Below are positions 6,701 through 6,800 of a stretch of 6,800 nucleotides of DNA, piece by piece. The stretch comes from Chloroflexota bacterium. GTDB taxonomy: Bacteria > Chloroflexota > Anaerolineae > Anaerolineales > DRKV01. A program made the translations under genes and the position numbers. The stretch lies in assembly GCA_011051635.1 (NCBI GenBank), contig DRKV01000295.1:1-6800 (forward strand), read 5' to 3'. The notes below the pieces were generated by a model. That model was not told the DNA's origin. It saw only the letters and a list, made by a program, of their open reading frames with translations, and did no database searches. Position 1 is the first letter of the stretch; each line of letters opens with the position of its first letter.

Positions 6701-6800
6701 GGGACGCGTGCCGAGGGCAAAGGCTTCCACATCCACCCACAAGGGGACATCCGGGAGGAGGGCAACGGTGGAACCGTCGGTGAAGAGTAGTTCGTCGGGG
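3725..6800 (-). CDS. Large BTAD/AAA-ATPase transcriptional regulator (SARP/AfsR-like, N-terminus outside window)
   Basis: 1024 residues are visible and the frame is open at the right edge; I extended it by 19 codons (PDELLFTDGSTVALLPDVP) beyond an internal TTG at 6742-6740. That stretch and LWVDVEAF after it resemble the join between a winged-helix DNA-binding domain and a BTAD domain, so about 100 residues are probably missing. Visible domains in order: BTAD helical repeats (about 20-155), a proline-rich linker (about 164-180), an AAA_16/STAND-type ATPase with CGRTAEL (182-188), Walker A GEAGIGKT (210-217), Walker B VLDNLHWAD (322-330) and EGNPFFVIE (416-424), then VHDKIRQVAY (523-532) and a TPR-like helical region (about 560-975). 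There is no C-terminal LuxR-type helix-turn-helix, so DNA binding should be N-terminal. Such proteins are thought to be ATP-dependent signal-responsive activators; the signal is unknown. It lies 280 bp upstream of livG, in the same direction. Confidence 0.9.
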   Translation of the reverse strand, partial: PDELLFTDGSTVALLPDVPLWVDVEAFALGTRPEASLAEVEEALLLYTGDLLADLYDEWCETPRQRWRGHYLESLERVAQAHLQSRNFPRALRYAHLWLESEPLDEAAHRTVMLAHLGLGQHHQAAQHYHHLCEVLDEELRAEPSAETQALYERIRDTEKGTIFPPPSPRRGAPPPAEIPLCGRTAELQKLEAAFAEASTGRGNFLLLTGEAGIGKTRLMQEALLRHASGTVLQTSANELEAITPYAPVRRLLAQAASHLPPAVLHTPPPWLTLLAGMMPELRARLPYAQPSEAAASEGAALLLDALVTFFLQLQPAPVALVLDNLHWADSQTWDWLAGLAQRVPRYPILVFGLCRREDLSDERRRFLKTLQRNDLVEEIILPRLSRPETTELAGYLLPPDQREAALLERLYQETEGNPFFVIETARALAEGSHPLGGQIRLEGEPVFSGLPPAIQRVIESRLDRLPPKSREWLSVAAAIGRETTFALLADVTQAEEEALIQALETWVQRGLMRETEAGYDFVHDKIRQVAYAGLSQARRQYVHRRIADALERVVPPVDVHTLAYHYARSDRPLLALPYLTRAGEQALQVRSYREARQFGLQAVRLLGKMPGPTRRQERIDLNLQLAQAYAFSGDMPRALEILRQTEGLAQQARDEARQGRVFRRMAQMLWLLGETGPAGDYARRALRVGEELQDPALLRAALRMLGRVGIAQSAFDDAIAYLVRYVNMTEAETLPPPDLPIVLGYLGVAYARVGSWQRGHDVAQRGVALAKRFAPLESGSFGSGQNIHVFALMQHAFVHAEYHDWNTCLRLLEETPDPLEQEGEFTPLGFMLLGLRGHALAQSGQPAEGLRRLIPAVQWAQRTKYRVFAYLPMMFLAHALLLDGQLGAARSQAEYALDVTRQAGNRWAAGVSARLLAEILSRQPHPDWMQVEALLIESMQTLREVRARPELARTYLALRRLYDRAGQMAWAVDCHFRATTIFEELGMSDELQAAQGQPGGERTGAAVILDMPLRGPNPVEDGS

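Noticed and set aside
6740..6742. TTG as the start codon of the regulator
   Set aside because: The frame stays open to the window edge and the upstream codons read as a natural BTAD lead-in; the true start lies outside the window.
4661..6790. 709-codon open frame on the plus strand
   Set aside because: Antisense to the regulator; rich in Gly, Gln, Leu and Arg without any recognisable motif, a shadow of GC-rich codons.

Overview
The window reads as bacterial DNA of high GC content, probably from the phylum Chloroflexota (an Anaerolineae-like lineage). This is inferred from three things: a very large BTAD-plus-ATPase regulator, a Liv-type transporter operon with an acyl-CoA ligase inside it, and gene gaps filled with low-complexity repeats and short palindromes. 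No rRNA, tRNA, CRISPR array, transposase or phage gene is visible. All four genes I accept lie on the minus strand, so transcription runs from high to low coordinates.

Layout in transcription order. (1) 6800-3725: a regulator cut by the right edge of the window. It has a BTAD domain, an AAA/STAND-type ATPase and a long TPR-like helical tail; the N-terminal DNA-binding part would lie outside. (2) 3724-3445: a 280-bp gap. It holds a chain of short hairpins, one of which could be a weak terminator for the regulator, then two CGTTAACG palindromes 12 bp apart and a plausible -10 box. (3) 3444-2596: a LivG-type ABC transporter ATPase. (4) 2575-680: an AMP-forming acyl-CoA synthetase, 20 nt after livG and with its own Shine-Dalgarno. 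(5) 679-459: a 221-bp gap of low-complexity repeats with a perfect 10-bp hairpin, across which the strand composition flips from C-rich/G-free to G-rich/C-poor. (6) 458-1: the first 152 residues of a LivH-type permease, cut by the left edge.

The liv genes and the synthetase look like one operon. A Liv/HAAT importer would bring in a substrate and the ligase would join it to CoA. A ligase inside the transporter cluster suggests that the substrate is a carboxylic acid (fatty, aromatic or branched-chain acid) rather than, or as well as, a branched-chain amino acid. The upstream regulator is a candidate controller by position only.

I found no clearly new enzymatic or defence system. The more unusual material is in the gaps: the composition-flip repeat between the synthetase and livH, a livH start with no Shine-Dalgarno that is fenced by an in-frame stop, the paired CGTTAACG palindromes before livG, and the dense palindrome cluster behind the regulator.
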